Position numbers and translations under genes: made by a program. DNA of 64,000 nucleotides from Sinorhizobium fredii USDA 257. GTDB taxonomy: Bacteria > Pseudomonadota > Alphaproteobacteria > Rhizobiales > Rhizobiaceae. The DNA is taken from assembly GCF_000265205.3 (NCBI RefSeq), contig NC_018000.1, positions 3,348,001 to 3,412,000 of the forward strand. The letters are read 5' to 3'. Below, piece by piece: positions 62,666 through 64,000 of this stretch (positions within the stretch are counted from its first letter, which is position 1; every line of letters starts with the position of its first letter). Below the pieces are notes generated by a model, which was not told where the DNA came from, ran no database searches, and saw only the letters and a list, made by a program, of their open reading frames with translations.

Positions 62666-63664
62666 ATGCTGCGGTATATTCTCTGGCGTATCGCAGTGAT
62701 GGTGCCGACCCTGCTCATCATCTCGGCGCTTGTCTTTACCATCATCGAGCTGCCGCCGGGCGACTATTTCGAAAGCTACATCGCCGAGCTCAGGGCGCAG
62801 GGCGAAGGCGTCGACATGGAGCAGATCGAGTCGCTGCGCCAGCAATACGGTTTCGATCAGCCGCCGCTGCTGCGCTACATCTATTGGGTCGGCGGCATGC
62901 TGCAGGGCGACTTCGGCTATTCCTTCGAATATGAGCTGCCGGTCGGCGAGGTTGTCGGAGACCGGCTGTGGCTGACGATCCTGGTGTCGTTCTTCACGAT
63001 CATCTTCACCTGGGTCATCGCCTTCCCGATCGGCATCTATGCGGCGACCAACCAGTACAGCTGGGGCGATTACGGTCTTTCGCTGGTCGGTCTCATCGGC
63101 ATCGCCATCCCGAACTTCATGCTGGCGCTGATCCTCATGTATTTCGCCAATATCTGGTTCGGCACGACGATCGGCCATCTGATGGACCAGAAATACCTCT
63201 CCGAACCGATGAGCTGGGAGAAGGCGAAGTCGATCCTCGAACACATCTGGATCCCGGTCATCATCGTCGGCGCCGCGGGCACGGCGGGGATGATCCGGCG
63301 GCTGAGAGCCAATCTGCTTGACGAACTGCAGAAGCAATATGTCGTGACCGCCAGGGCCAAGGGCCTTTCGCCGACGCGAACGCTCGTCAAATATCCGCTG
63401 CGGATGGCACTCAACTTCTTCATCTCCGACATTGGCTCGATCCTGCCGGCGATCATCTCGGGGGCGGAAATCACCGCGATCGTGCTTTCGCTCGAGACCA
63501 CCGGACCGATGCTGATCAAGGCGCTGCAGAGTCAGGACATGTATCTCGCCGGGTCGTTCCTGATGTTCCTCGCATTCCTCACCGTCATCGGCGTCTTGAT
63601 TTCCGACCTCGCGCTCGCCGTCCTCGACCCAAGAATTCGCCTGCAAGGCAGGAGCACCAAGTGA
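62666..63664 (+). CDS. ABC transporter permease (DppB-like)
   Basis: A 332-residue permease with about six membrane segments (ILWRIAVMVPTLLIISALVF first) and the BPD_transp_1 domain, including the EAA-like loop MIRRLRANLLDELQKQYVVT ARAKGLSPTRTL. It forms the membrane channel together with the next gene product. ATG at 62666 is one base after the binding-protein stop; AGGATAG precedes it. Confidence 0.95.
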   Translation: MLRYILWRIAVMVPTLLIISALVFTIIELPPGDYFESYIAELRAQGEGVDMEQIESLRQQYGFDQPPLLRYIYWVGGMLQGDFGYSFEYELPVGEVVGDRLWLTILVSFFTIIFTWVIAFPIGIYAATNQYSWGDYGLSLVGLIGIAIPNFMLALILMYFANIWFGTTIGHLMDQKYLSEPMSWEKAKSILEHIWIPVIIVGAAGTAGMIRRLRANLLDELQKQYVVTARAKGLSPTRTLVKYPLRMALNFFISDIGSILPAIISGAEITAIVLSLETTGPMLIKALQSQDMYLAGSFLMFLAFLTVIGVLISDLALAVLDPRIRLQGRSTK

Positions 63665-64000
63665 CGTCACCGATTCCTGCCCCCGGCGAGCCGCTACCGC
63701 ATTACGTGTCGACCGCCCCCTTCGATCCCTATTCCGTCGAGGTGATGACGGAGGAGCAGGTGCGCGTCAATCAGGCGTCGCAGTTGCGGCTGATGTGGTG
63801 GAAGTTCAAGCGGCACAGGGTTGCGCTGGCGTCCGGCATTTTCCTGGCGGTGCTATACGGGATGATTCTCATCTGCGAGTTCCTGGCGCCCTACAACCTG
63901 CACACGCGCAACATGGACTTCATCTATACGCCGCCGCAGCGGGTGCATTTCTTCCATGAGGGCGACTTCGTCGGCCCCTTCGTCTACGGACGGACGATGG
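63661..64000 (+). CDS. ABC transporter permease (DppC-like), partial
   Basis: A GTG start overlaps the previous stop (GTGA). The first ~113 residues read VMTEEQVRVNQASQLRLMWW KFKRHRVALASGIFLAVLYG, then a membrane helix MILICEFLAPYNLHTRN, which is typical of the DppC-like second permease with an N-terminal extension. The gene continues past the window. Confidence 0.85.
   Translation, partial: MTSPIPAPGEPLPHYVSTAPFDPYSVEVMTEEQVRVNQASQLRLMWWKFKRHRVALASGIFLAVLYGMILICEFLAPYNLHTRNMDFIYTPPQRVHFFHEGDFVGPFVYGRTM

Overview
This window looks like part of a Rhizobiaceae genome, most likely Sinorhizobium/Ensifer. The evidence is the high-GC alphaproteobacterial codon use, general-stress (EcfG/RpoE2-type) promoters of the form GGAAC-N16/17-CGTT, ExoY/ExoF/ExoP-like exopolysaccharide (EPS) genes, class III cyclases, and several copies of a roughly 105-bp double-palindrome intergenic repeat resembling rhizobial RIME1 elements. 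I saw no rRNA, tRNA, CRISPR array or replication origin. Species and replicon cannot be fixed from the sequence alone.

Layout. (1) 0-4.1 kb: degraded IS481 and IS5 transposase remnants, then a cluster of stress-type genes (PRC-barrel protein, DUF883-like membrane protein, small membrane proteins, a frameshifted response regulator, an AI-2E family exporter), three of them behind candidate EcfG/RpoE2 promoters. (2) 4.4-7.4 kb: a complete IS630-family element, an IS701-family element inserted at its very end, and a broken truncated-haemoglobin gene. (3) 7.8-9.5 kb: a hypothetical protein and a PAS/HisKA_2 sensor kinase. (4) 9.7-13.4 kb: a Tn3-family transposon with resolvase, res-like site and a transposase killed by an in-frame stop. 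(5) 13.5-47.8 kb: a large EPS locus. (6) 48-58.6 kb: an MscS channel, another glycosyltransferase, a polysaccharide deacetylase, an MBL-fold hydrolase, a DUF3095 protein, a nucleotide-sugar dehydrogenase, an adenylate/guanylate cyclase and a secreted polysaccharide lyase. (7) 58.9 kb to the end: a peptide-type ABC transporter operon cut by the window edge.

The EPS locus carries almost a full Wzx/Wzy-type machine: an ExoY-like initiating transferase, ExoF-like Wza, ExoP-like Wzz, Wzx-like flippase, an O-antigen-ligase/Wzy-like protein split by a frameshift, and four GT4-type glycosyltransferases (a fifth lies in the next block). It is rich in modification genes: a CapD/PglF-like 4,6-dehydratase, DegT aminotransferase and formyltransferase (together a plausible route to a formamido sugar), a PIG-L deacetylase, a carbamoyltransferase with its small membrane partners SxtJ and DUF5989, two sulfotransferases, a methyltransferase-like protein and two SGNH-type proteins. 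Secreted products include an RTX repeat protein and a pectate-lyase-like protein. A membrane histidine kinase and NarL-type regulator sit inside the locus. The most unusual points are the carbamoylation module, the Wzz protein whose kinase-like domain has lost its nucleotide-binding motifs, the broken Wzy-like gene, and the three-promoter stress cluster that includes a 27-residue gene.
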